23,582 nucleotides of DNA, from the NCBI RefSeq assembly GCF_000003605.2, contig NW_003151765.1, positions 76,243 through 99,824 of the forward strand, read 5' to 3'. Numbering within the stretch: the first letter of the stretch is position 1; every line of letters starts with the position of its first letter. A model generated the notes under the pieces. The model was not told the DNA's origin, searched no databases, and was given only the letters and a program-made list of their open reading frames with translations. Shown here piece after piece: positions 10,701 through 20,500 of the stretch. This DNA is from Saccoglossus kowalevskii. Lineage: Eukaryota > Hemichordata > Enteropneusta > Harrimaniidae. Position numbers and translations under genes: made by a program.

Positions 10701-13700
10701 GTTTGACAATGCCACTAGCCCAAGATGGACTTCCTATTCAACGCGTTCACTGTGCGTAAAACACACTCTCGAACTTGACAATATTCACGTTCAGACCACT
10801 AAGCAAATAGATGGAAATACCAATTGAATAAATCATGAATATTGATGATTCGATTGCTGACCGGGATAGCTGCATTTAATGTTCATTTCTATGCAATGTA
10901 AAATCATATCGATGCTGTGGGCGGCAAAGGCTGACAGATTGTTTTGGTTCTGTGGCCGACTCTCATGGCACGGGTAATTGACATTTGCTGACTTTTTTTA
11001 CTATTCTGACGTGTTCTGGGCTGTATATAACAGCCAGACATTGACAAGTAAGTAGGTTGGTACTATAGTGAACAGCCCGGGACATAGTCAATATAGGAGT
11101 CTGAATCAGTTAGGCCCTGAAAATAGCGTCATCGCACAGTTTTTCTTTTTAATGAACAAAGTTCACATAACATTCTTATGCTTACAAATAATCCCATAAT
11201 TAATGACAAGTTGTTACTACCTTATACTAACAAATTCCCACTTCCGGTCCGATTAGACTTAAAATACAACACGAATATTCACTTTTGGGATTTTTGGTAT
11301 GTGTTGGTTCTTGGATATTTCAGCTTTGTCGTCCTGTACTTCATTTAGTAATTCAAACTTCCCAGATTGTGTAAAAACGGAGAGTTTCCTGATTTCAATA
11401 TTGAAAACGCCTTGGCTTAATTATTTGCTGGGGGACGGCCACTTAGGTACGTGCTCTGTAACTTGCAGCGCAATTCACAGGAAGCTGACAATCCCTAATA
11501 TTGCAAAATCGCCAGTTGTGAACTTTATCAGGATTGCCGTATGAAGTTACACATCATTCTAGCAAGGAAAAAATATTGATTACTTTTGTGCAGGTTATAT
11601 AATAAAATATATATAATTAATATTTCATTTTTGTTAGTATATCTTTATTTATTAAAATATGTACACATTATATCTAATTGGGGTGGGTATTGCCAAGCAA
11701 GTTTATAAAATTATAAACAAATATTTTCGTAAATAACACTGACCGCGAAATACGCCTTTGAGGACATATTACTGATGGAATATTTTATATTGCAATTTCT
11801 TACAATTTGAATTAGTTGTATTGCAATGCATTAGTAATAATGTAAATATATATATACAACCCTTTATTTCATTGTTGAGACTGAGTTATACAATTTGTTA
11901 CGTACTACAATTCATCTATATTAGAAAATGGTTATGGGGATTATTAATTTCAATAAACAATATTCAACTATCCTTTGCAACACCAATAAGATCATAATGG
12001 TAATGTTTATTGGTCTTTGAAACTAGAGGCATTATCAGAGCATGGGTCTTATTTTGGAACTCCTGCAAGGATGGTATTCCCAGAATAGTGCCAGTTGTTA
12101 AAGAAACATAAAACTTTAATTCTCGAAGGATGAAAGGACTAGTTACTGAGACAAAGCCCTACTCCCCGTGAAAGCCACTCACCGCGAAGCTACTAGTTTA
12201 TTGGCTAAATATATTTAAAATATACATAGAAATTGGATTGGCCTTGCGCACTAAAAGTGAAATATAAAAAAAGTAAATACAATTATTTGACTAGATGCAA
12301 CAAAGACTACTTAGGGGCCTTACATAAATTTGACGTCATGCGTCGGACGGCTATGGTGTAGAAGCCTTTGGCTGACCGGGGCGATGTGGATGACCGATAT
12401 ACCGATAGCGTCTGTCGAATGGTAGGAGCTCGAACAAATCATGTGCGGGATGAGACGTGTGAGTGATGATTCGTTCGGCTCGCTTGCCCAGGCGTTTCCA
12501 GTACACGTCGCAAAGAGGGGGAAGTTGGATCCCAATAATACGCGACACGCTCGCCACCACACCGTCCAGCCTCCGTAACTGATGTTACCAAACCACACCG
12601 TGACGGAAAGCATCAAGATACTCTCGATTCCGGAGTAGTAGAAGTTTAAGCAGCAGAGCAGTCTGCAAACGAAAACTTTTCAATCTTCGAAGGAAGAACA
12701 GCTGACGCTGGGCCTTTGTGACGCAGTGCTCGACATGCGCCGACCAGGTCAACTCGCTGGATATGTGGATGCCGAGAAACTTGAAGCAGTCAACGCGCGC
12801 CGTAAATGACCAATAGAGAGATAGGCGTCTTTTCCGACGAAAATCGACGACCATCTCCTTTGTTTTGGTCACATTCAGCTGGAGTTGTTCTCAGCACACC
12901 ACACAACCAGCACGTCAGCCTGGTAGTGGTAGTCGCGTTCATCTGCTCTTCGAATTAACCTAGCGACGGTTGTGTCATCGGCGAATTTTACAATCTGACG
13001 TCATCAAAGAATAGAGGAAGGGGCTCAGTACACAGACCTTTGGGCGCCCCTGCGTTCAAGGTCATCGAGCTTGAAAACTTCCTGCCGATTATCACAACAA
13101 GACCAATTCACAGATACATGGCAGACTTAGATTTAACATTTTGGTAAAATCGTATTAAAGGCAGAACTAAAATCAATAAAAAGAAGCCTAGCATATATAG
13201 GATGAACCTTTTGAATCAAGATGTTTTAGTACACTCATTGTATAAAGTAAGAGATACCGCGTCGACTACCGACCTGTTTGATCTGTAGGCAAATTGAAGC
13301 GAGTCCAGCATGCGTGTAATCAATGACTTGAGAAATTTGAGAACAAATGATTCCAGTATGCCAACAGGCGTCAATGCAACAGGCCGATAATCATTAATTT
13401 CAAGGATGAAATCACTGGCTTCTTTGGTACAGAGACAATAATTGACTGTTCAAAAATAGCAGGTACATGTAAAATGCGCAAAGACCAGTTGTAAAGCCGG
13501 GTAAAAACACTGGCTAGCTGAGAAGCACAGAGCTTGGATGGGCGCGGACTAATGTTGTCGGGACCCAACGCTTTCCTCCCATTCAATTGGCTGAATGCAC
13601 ACCGAGTGTCCTCAGTCCTGGCAATAAATGGTGATGTCAATAGGTCTGGATCCATCTTCGTTCATCAACACAATACTATAAAAAGAGTTCAACTTATCTG

Positions 13701-15714
13701 GAAGCTCAGAATCGTCGGGGATCTTGCCAGCGGCTGATATAAATTTATAATCCGCAATACGCTACGCCGCTTGCCAAAGCGCACGGGAGTCGTCTGAATC
13801 AAGTTTCTCGTCCAACTTGCATTTTCTTGATATAATTGCACTGTTCAGGTCACGTTTAGCCTCTGTCAAAAGGGCCTTGATACACATGTGTAAATCAGTA
13901 ATTAATATACTGTCATGATTTATTTCTATGTGCCGAGAGATGGGTCACTGATACGACTTGATAGCTAGTTGCCAGTGAATATCTGGTTTATATCATTCAA
14001 CACATTTCCATAATCTGTCACCATTTAGACCTATGCGGCGTCTTGGTCGGAACTGAAATCATTGACTGGAACTAAATCTGACAGTTTGATATGTGTAGTT
14101 TCCCGATATAGCAGACGATTAATCAGTAGATATGACGTGTTATATACTTTGTGTGGCTACATGTGAGTAGAATGTGTGAAGGCTACGCCTTAAGCTTTTA
14201 AACTCCCCTGTAATTGGTTAAGGTTTGGAGGAGTGAATAAAGAGTAGTCTTGGTCAGTCGTGGGAGCTGGTCACACGAGCAGAGACGTGGCGAGGACTCC
14301 ACGGGGGGGGGGGGCGAGCCAGTCTTGGCAGTTCCCACAGAGCGACAGAGTCTAGAGTTGACACGTATTCTACATGTGTGTGTGTCTTTGTTCAGCCGAA
14401 AGGTTGCGAACTCCCCGATCCCTGGTACCTGAGATGAAGGTTTAATAACACGATAATTAAGCTGTCATATACTGTAAATTGGGGTCGCACTTCCCAGTTT
14501 GTTAATGAAACGCACTGTTTGAATTAACAACACGTGTGTCAGATTTTGAATTAAAATCAAAACAGTAGTGGTTTAGTATTTTTGGAAATGTGTTTTCTGA
14601 GTTTTTTCAACACTATTTGGTGAGAATTAGGCACATTGTTAGAAGACATAAATGTTTTATTATAATGTTTATTTATTTATAGGAGATTTATGGATTAGTA
14701 TATCTGATATTATGCCCAGCAGAACTAACAAAATCGAGCAAAGAGAAATTAATCTATAATCCGGGATTCGCATTAAAACCTCGCGTATACGAGATACGTC
14801 ATTGGCCTAACTAACTGACCACCAAATAATAGTATGTACTCTTACAATGCGTACAACTGGAAATCAAAACACGTGGCGTAACACCGTGTGGCCTTATGAA
14901 GTTCAATACTCCGCCATTGGTGGAGGGTAGTGGTTCGAAAATGCATTTCAATGTGTTACGGACATAAACATATATAAAAGTGATTGACCGTGGAACGCAT
15001 CATTTTATATATTTTGCTCACTTCCAAAAATGTATATTTTCTGGTGCTGACACTTGCGTGACTACACACGTGTTTTGGTAATAATTGTTCTTTTTAACCA
15101 CGGTGAAAGTAGACGTATTTTTATAGTATGTCTCGATTACAAAATGTGTTACATGCCATAACATCCCCGAAACAGTGTATATCGTCATAGTAACCAAGAT
15201 GAATATGGCAACCGTCAATATGGATAACTTTGAGTAATACTGTTTGATAGGTACCAGTCAGGTCATGGGTCACATGGTACCTGTGTAGATCATTGACGTA
15301 GCAGATCTAGATGCAGATATACAGTCATGTGATCCTCATCGTGTCCATGTTGAAGCTTGAAAGAATTCAATGGTTTCATCGTATGTAAATGTTTTTGTCA
15401 TGGCTCTTATGATGACATAAACATTGATCTCACATGTCAACATATAACAGAATACTAATAGGGAATTATCAGTAGCAATGCCGAACTATATGTGATAGGT
15501 TATCTTACGCGTGTTTGTAAGAGCGTGTAGAAACCCAACACCGTTACACTCGCACTAAAATTAACATACCTGCTTTCGGATAGCTCACAACAAACACGTC
15601 ATCATCACGACAATTCACGATATCTGGTGAATCGAGAATTTTTATATTAACGATGTCTTGAAATGCTGCACCCTGGTATTCAATAGTGCCCGGTACTATA
15701 ACCTTATCGTCCAT
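4613..15714 (-). CDS. Cytosolic sulfotransferase (SULT family), gene A, frameshifted in exon 3
   Basis: Tandem paralogue of gene B with the same seven coding exons: 15714-15570, 8333-8219, 7841-7627, 6911-6782, 6221-6127, 5419-5248, 4722-4613. Every splice site is GT-AG and every phase matches B. Without the lesion it would give 326 aa. Exon 3 is 215 bp rather than 214: seven A on the plus strand at 7664-7670 replace a six-base AAAGAA in B. The frame shifts after SHLPY and meets TGA within about ten codons. All other exons read cleanly, with motifs [26 protein letters not shown] and RKGIVGDW. Either the gene died very recently or the extra base is a sequencing error; the clean remainder makes an error or a segregating allele plausible. 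Intron 1 is 7,236 bp against 1,601 bp in B because of inserted repeats. Confidence 0.88.
5248..5419 (-). CDS. Gene A exon 6
   Basis: 172 bp from [17 protein letters not shown] to SFIRK plus one base, donor GTATTT. The matching acceptor TTTTGTAG lies just outside. Confidence 0.93.
6127..6221 (-). CDS. Gene A exon 5
   Basis: 95 bp after the acceptor TTTGATAG. Encodes [19 protein letters not shown] then [11 protein letters not shown]; donor GTTAGA. Confidence 0.92.
6782..6911 (-). CDS. Gene A exon 4, PAPS 3'-phosphate site
   Basis: 130 bp, [17 protein letters not shown] to FFSGK plus one base, donor GTAAGA. Six of 43 residues differ from gene B. Confidence 0.93.
7627..7841 (-). CDS. Gene A exon 3, contains a one-base frameshift
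   Basis: Starts after TTACAG, encodes [19 protein letters not shown] through [10 protein letters not shown], then meets a run of seven T on the coding strand (7670-7664). After the run the frame is +1 relative to the family; the expected [11 protein letters not shown] continues in the shifted frame up to the GTTAAG donor. Catalytic His lies before the lesion. Confidence 0.9.
8219..8333 (-). CDS. Gene A exon 2
   Basis: Acceptor CACATAG, donor GTAAGA. Encodes [18 protein letters not shown] through [11 protein letters not shown] with split Gly and Arg codons at its ends. It joins in frame to exon 1. Confidence 0.92.
8561..8578. repeat. (ATT)6 microsatellite
   Basis: Six ATT units near the point where gene A intron 1 stops resembling its paralogues. 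Confidence 0.85.
8685..8827. repeat. Fold-back element with 29 bp inverted arms
   Basis: Arms at 8685-8713 and 8827-8799 match at 24 of 29 positions when one is reverse complemented, with a shared core of GTCGTCACCT. The element is much more GC-rich than its surroundings. It could be a small MITE; no transposase and no clear target duplication are seen. Confidence 0.5.
9538..9792. repeat. Interspersed repeat of about 250 bp, copy 1
   Basis: Aligns with 11226-11476 in the same orientation, with high but imperfect identity. Shared blocks include cacttccggtcc and ggtatgtgttggttcttgga. Family unknown; could be a solo LTR, a SINE or part of a larger duplicated repeat. Confidence 0.65.
10113..10535. 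repeat. Two diverged tandem units of about 200-230 bp
   Basis: Unit 1 (10113-10342) and unit 2 (10343-10535) share, in the same order, a block around cacgt(c/t)ccaaattttt, a block around aataaataa, a T-rich stretch followed by cctcgac, and tcggaaaggca or a close variant. Units abut directly. Confidence 0.5.
11226..11476. repeat. Interspersed repeat of about 250 bp, copy 2
   Basis: Partner of 9538-9792, 1.69 kb away. Some upstream bases (about 11205-11225, gttactaccttat) also match before copy 1 at about 9500. Mutations do not favour third codon positions, so neither copy looks coding. Confidence 0.65.
12340..13880 (-). mobile_element. 5'-truncated, decayed non-LTR retrotransposon (LINE), reverse transcriptase part
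   Basis: Minus-strand pieces in several frames make the second half of a LINE polymerase. In order: [20 protein letters not shown] (near 13850), an in-frame TAG at 13764-13762, [19 protein letters not shown] then VPKKP (13570-13420), [20 protein letters not shown] (near 13280), motif [11 protein letters not shown] (13180-13151), GAPKG (near 13050), catalytic FADD (12985-12974), [12 protein letters not shown] (12870-12835), [15 protein letters not shown], then a C-terminal tail around [12 protein letters not shown]. Frameshifts and stops are many, one of them just before TKEMVVDF (near 12884). The CR1/L2/Rex1 group is my best guess. It lacks endonuclease and 5' parts and lies in gene A intron 1 in the same orientation. 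Confidence 0.88.
14139..14475. mobile_element. Possible solo LTR or other repeat
   Basis: A segment more GC-rich than its neighbours, with an AATAAA at about 14237, a G12 run, a TG-rich stretch, and similar TRTYATATAC strings near each end (about 14141 and 14464). No internal retroelement genes or target duplication could be shown. Confidence 0.2.
14303..14314. repeat. Poly-G run of 12
   Basis: Twelve consecutive G, liable to sequencing error. Confidence 0.8.
15249..15282. promoter_or_regulatory. Hairpin enclosing a DR1 nuclear receptor site
   Basis: AGGTACCA (15249-15256) and TGGTACCT (15275-15282) are perfect inverted repeats around an 18-base loop. The loop contains AGGTCA T GGGTCA at 15260-15272, a direct repeat with one-base spacing, the known binding pattern of HNF4 and RXR heterodimers. 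It lies in gene A intron 1, about 300 bases from exon 1. Confidence 0.4.
15570..15714 (-). CDS. Gene A exon 1
   Basis: ATG at 15714, encoding [15 protein letters not shown] to FVVSYPKA. Donor is GTATGT. The first half differs from B at about 12 of 48 residues, while the last 11 residues are identical. It lies 7.2 kb from exon 2; no other exon 1 lies between, so the assignment rests on order and phase. Confidence 0.87.
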
Positions 15715-15824
15715 TATTCAGTGCATTTATATTAACGGCATGACGGGTCCCCTAGGTTAGTCAAGCTTGATATAGTTAGAAGCACGATTTTAATTTTAGT
15801 CCTCGTACCCTGGCACATATTTTT

Positions 15825-15832
15825 TATTTATA
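15825..15832 (-). promoter_or_regulatory. Candidate TATA box upstream of gene A
   Basis: TATAAATA on the minus strand, 111-118 bases before the ATG at 15714. The spacing would allow a leader of about 80 bases. I see no equivalent before gene B, and the sequence is AT-rich. Confidence 0.3.
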
Positions 15833-17145
15833 CAATTTAGGAATAGCTTTTCACCACGCAAATAGTCCATCGCAGTTATTACTTTTAAATGCTTTCAAAG
15901 AATCTGGCGACCCATTTGATGAAAGAGAAAATATTGGCAACATAAATCAATGATGCGTAAATCGCTGTTTAAAAAAAGAATTTTCCCTGTGTGATTTTCC
16001 TGCTTTAGGATTTGTCAACACAATAATGAAATCGGTGACAAGGTCAGTGTATGACATCTGAACTAGTCGATGTGATTTAAATCTCAGTCAGGATGTGGAC
16101 GGTTGGATATATGTCTTCCGTTGCTTACCGCCCAAAATATGCATGTAATACAAAGGATTGGTCATTCATCAAACCTTCTAAATACCTATGTCCATCGCGC
16201 ATTAGAATCCTCTCTCTGTTTCCTCATGTGTACCGATATTGTAATTTTTGATAGTTATCATTTCTACTACAATGTCACTGATAACGTTTTGCTATCAGCA
16301 TGCTTTCCGGGTATTATATATACGGGTATCATTTGCATACCAGTTGGTATAGAAGTGCGTATCAGTATTGACAAATTCATGATCAAGAAGTTGGTCGGAT
16401 ATTTGTAAATTTGAAAGATTAGTGAAATCTCCAAATATTCTTGGCGAAAAACGCCTGAAAACTGTTATTCTGGATCCGTCTCTGAACGTCATTGGTTTTC
16501 AAACAGATAGTGGCGTATATGTTTAGAACCTGGTATATTATATATTGTATGACATTTTCGTTTGTCACTGCGCATTCGTGTTGCAGTACTGAAATTAGAC
16601 TAACATGTTGGTCTAGAAGTGGGTATGTAATTACTGAAAACAGTGGTTTGGAAATGGATGGTGTCAATAGATGAGAATTGTTATTAATTTACTACAATTA
16701 TCTTTTACAATATGGGAGAACGGAAGTTAATTATAGGTTTTGCTCAGACATGGCAACACATGTAAATACGATTTTGTGTTTGCAACAAATGAAAATAGTT
16801 TACCCATTGATAAGTAACTAACACGAGATTTGTTTTGCCTCACACAGTGTGCTTGATTTCCCCCCGTTAATACATCCACTGTTTCGCTGGCCTGTGGACG
16901 TGATGACTGTTTAAAGGGCAAAAAAGTGAGATCCCGCTGGAATGTACGCCCAATAACTATTCCATGTTTCCAAGTACTTGTTGTCAGAAGGAGGGAGTTC
17001 GATTCCTGGCAAATGTCGCAATGGTAACATGTCAGGTTTTACCATTGAATTAACACAGCTAAATGGTGTGCAATAGTAATATATAAACACACATATAATT
17101 CTATCAGTAAATTGCAAGGGATAGCATGCTTGCTTTTCAATATGT

Positions 17146-17151
17146 TTTATT
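17146..17151 (-). promoter_or_regulatory. Possible poly(A) signal of gene B
   Basis: AATAAA on the minus strand about 257 bp past the stop. It lies inside the 290 bp segment that gene A lacks, so gene B may use a signal brought in by an insertion. Confidence 0.25.
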
Positions 17152-17368
17152 TAAGTACGATAACCAACCCTTAGATTTATGATTGACAACTTACATTTGT
17201 CTACATGTTAGTAGTTTTTTTTATATTTGTTATGTAATGTTATGAATAACCGCAATATTGAATCTGACATTGATTGAATACTGTTTCGAATCAAATTCAA
17301 TACACTTGCAAACAAAATAAAAGCATTTCCTTACAATGCAGTGATGAGAGATATACCAAGGAGAAGTA

Positions 17369-17369
<1 letters not shown>

Positions 17370-17408
<39 letters not shown>
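17370..17408. repeat. (GTT)13 microsatellite
   Basis: 39 bases of perfect GTT repeat. Its last base is also the last base of the gene B TAA stop codon on the minus strand. Confidence 0.95.
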
Positions 17409-17410
<2 letters not shown>

Positions 17411-17514
17411 CCACTCAAAAACTAATCCCGAGTCTTTCATTCGGCTTTCATACATCTTCTCGAATTGTGCGTTCTGAGCCACAGTAAAATGATTTACCCA
17501 GTCACCGACGATCC
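17408..17514 (-). CDS. Gene B exon 7, C-terminus
   Basis: Starts after CTATTATAG, completes Gly291 and continues [20 protein letters not shown]. It ends SGLVFEW and TAA. The stop codon runs straight into an AAC repeat (the (GTT)13 run at 17370-17408 on the plus strand), so the last residues and the 3' UTR differ from gene A, which ends VFDFY. Confidence 0.92.
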
Positions 17515-20500
17515 CTATAATAGAAAACGGTAAGATTTAGTTTTTCCCCGGCTCTTCTAAATACATATATATAGAATGTCACTCTCCACAGTGAAGGCGT
17601 GTTACTACCAGAATGTTGTCCGTTCGCACACGTGAATCATACTGGTATAAAAACTCTCTGTGTGTTGTTGGGGTGGATTACAAAATGGTATTCTTTGCAA
17701 AAAAATCTATATGTGACATGGTTAGCATTCGATTCGATATGACATTTCAGCACTGTGTTGACCTCAATAATTGCTATAATCATTTAAGATAATGATAAGG
17801 GAAAATTTATTTTAGGTATCGTCCAGATAAGGCAAATCATGTGAGTTACATAATACGGTATACTCGTTATGGCCTCATGTAATGTAACTAAATAAACATA
17901 CTCTAGTTAGTTAGTGAGTGAGTGAATTCATTATTTTTAACACGATAATATATTCGAATTCAAATCAATATATATATTATGTTGCAACATTTTTGTAAAA
18001 ACATATTAATTAATTGTTAATATTAATTGTTACAACGGTTCACCCATTGATATAATTACCTTTGCGGACAAAGCTAACAGTTTGGTTGTCAACTTTTTTT
18101 TCCATAAGGTTTACTGACTTGTTTTCCTTCATTTTCTTAATTGTAGAATATTCCACAATTATTTGCATGACGTCATCGGTGACTTCAATATCTAGGAACA
18201 GAGCAATTTTCTTTATAGTAGCCCTGATATCCTACAAATTAAAGTAGAATGATAATCAAAGTAATATTATAAACATTTCGCCTGAGTTAATTAAATATAT
18301 TATTTGATAAATAGAACGTAAACTGCAATCCGTGTTCCGTTTTTGTATTATAAATCACAGTATTACGTGATTGGTAACTGCAAAACATGTAATATTAACA
18401 CACATTTTATATAATGAGTTAATAACTGATAACATTCTGACCAACTGTGATATTTCCTACCATACTGCTGATAATAATATTTAGTCAAGGATCGAAGCAA
18501 GGAGGTGACCACATCACCACTACGGTGTGAACAATTCAGTTTCTATACGTAAATAAGTTCGACGTGGACGCACAGTAGATTTTGTTCGTGTAATAGCATA
18601 GGGTAAACTACTGAAACGTCTATCTTCCATATTCTCTTTTTATTTTTTTGAAAATATACTCCCCGTCAAATTGTTTTATTATCTCGAGTTTCCAAAAAAT
18701 CAAATAAATGATCTAATTGAGCGTGTCATGTCTTATTTTTGCCATTGGTGTGCCAGTATTAACTTCGTAATCAGTGATCATAGTAATAATACCTTTATAT
18801 CAAAATTTGTCCCTGACCGCAATTGTTCACATATGACATTGTATAGCAAGTAATCTATTCACTATCAAGATTTTTTAATAATTGTCATGAAAGTGTTGTT
18901 CACCGTTTACATTGGATGCAGACATGAGTTTAACATTCTGTAAATGTTGCATCCTTGCTATATTTCCGTAATGAATTGTTCAGCAACATCACAAAAAATA
19001 TTTCTGTTACAGTACAACGAGGTATATCATGCCAACAAATTTAAGTTACACTTTCTACATATAGATGATCTAACCTTCTTCATATCTTCATACTTTAGAA
19101 ATATAATATTATCTTCTTCTTCGTGTTTATGCCAATCCAACACGTGATCAAACCAGTCACCAAATCCGCCTACAATTACAGTGGCGTATACAATTATTAC
19201 ACGAAATTTGATACATTAAACTGTACTATTATCAGAAATGTGTTTATTTTTACTTTAGTTAGTTCATATATTTAAATTTATTAAATCGATGTATTGTTTA
19301 AGTGGCTAGAAGATGTTCTGTATTTTTACCACATTACGCAATGTTTGAGAATATAGCCAAATGTTCTCGACCGAAATATGACGGTCTCTCAGTAGGCAAC
19401 CAGCTAAACAAATAGGAAAATGACGCACTGGTGGTTTGAAGAACACTTAGTAAGGCAGTGTATTGGTACGCACTGGGTCAAGCACCGTCAGTCTATAGTC
19501 ATACGTTGGGCCAGTCAGTCAGTCAGCTAACATCCAGTAGAGAACTCATTCATTAGTAGTTGAGAATCAGAGCTTAGTTTGAATTATAACGATTGATGTG
19601 TTGTTAATCGATAGATTGTTGATTAGACAAAGATTGCATGCAGTGTCAACTTTCATCACGTCATTGGAACATACAGACGACAAACACACTATATTACGTA
19701 CGATTTTTTGCTTTTGCCGTAATGAGTGATCAATCATGACCGGAAATCGACTTATACTGTTTCAATATATTTGTGTATTTGTTTAAGCTTGATGGAATTG
19801 TGCCAATATAATATAATGTGATTAAAACAAACGTTACTATAGTACATATGCTATCATTTAATGTTAAACGGATTATGATTTTTCTTACCTTTACCACTGA
19901 CAAATAACTGATAAAAATGGTTCCAAGACTTAATGTGATTTCCAACCACAGGCATAAGTTGCATCATATAGTATAGCGATACTGCTGTGTCTTTGGGGTT
20001 ACGAGCAACATAGATAATCTGTAAAAAAAAAATATACGGTGTTTTTGAATCTATAAATACAAAATATTTAGAAGGAAACGTGAAAAAATGAAGCTTCTTT
20101 GTTCCTTCCTAGCAACATGTATGAGAGCATTACCTTTATTTCCGATTCGCCCCTTTGTAATTTGTTGACTGAATGGATAAGTGTTCGCGGGGAGTTAGAT
20201 GTAATCTCGGATCATTGGACTGAACACACGGAGCGATTAATTTGTTTCTGTGGGGCTGGGTTTCACATGAATAATGAACTACGCTGTGAATACAATCATA
20301 TGAGTGTACAATATGCAGAATAACTGAGACACGTGTGTGGGATTATGGTAATAAACGTACGGTCTGAACGTTTCAAATAATAAGTTAAGGCAGAGTAAAG
20401 ACAGTTGTCATTGTTCAACTTGATATCAGGGTGCAAGAAGTTCTCATATACTATACCTTGCATTTCTTTTCGAGTGCTTGTGAAGGAAAGAATTGGTACG

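Larger units (their letters stand above)
8334..15569. other. Intron 1 of gene A, enlarged by repeats
   Basis: 7,236 bp against 1,601 bp in gene B. The first 200 bp (to about 8555) align with introns of gene 0 and B. From about 8560 to 15400 the sequence is unrelated and holds several repeats listed separately. 8580-8680, 8830-9530, 9800-10110, 10540-11220, 11480-12320 and 13900-15400 show no gene I can recognise; 11550-12300 is especially AT-rich. Confidence 0.6.
15715..17407. other. Intergenic, gene B 3' flank to gene A 5' flank
   Basis: 15715-15770 weakly resembles the bases before the starts of gene B and gene 0. 16960-17115 aligns with the 3' flank of gene A (4480-4625). Between, the longest open frame (about 100 codons at 16103-16408, plus strand) has no recognisable motif. 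No gene seen. Confidence 0.5.
17116..17408. mobile_element. 290 bp insertion ending in (GTT)13, at the gene B stop codon
   Basis: Gene A flank matches 16960-17115 and then runs directly into its stop codon, whereas in gene B about 290 extra bases intervene. The extra segment ends on the plus strand in 13 GTT units, like the simple-repeat tail of some SINEs. No tRNA-like promoter boxes were convincing, so the family is open. Confidence 0.4.

Noticed and set aside
16103-16408. 101-codon open frame on the plus strand between genes A and B
   Set aside because: It begins at TTG, has no known motif, and overlaps open frames on the other strand. It looks like a chance opening in AT-rich DNA.
17230-17418. 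Open frame with a polyglutamine tract
   Set aside because: The glutamines come from the (GTT)13 repeat read on the minus strand (CAA). It overlaps the end of gene B exon 7 in another frame and has no other support.
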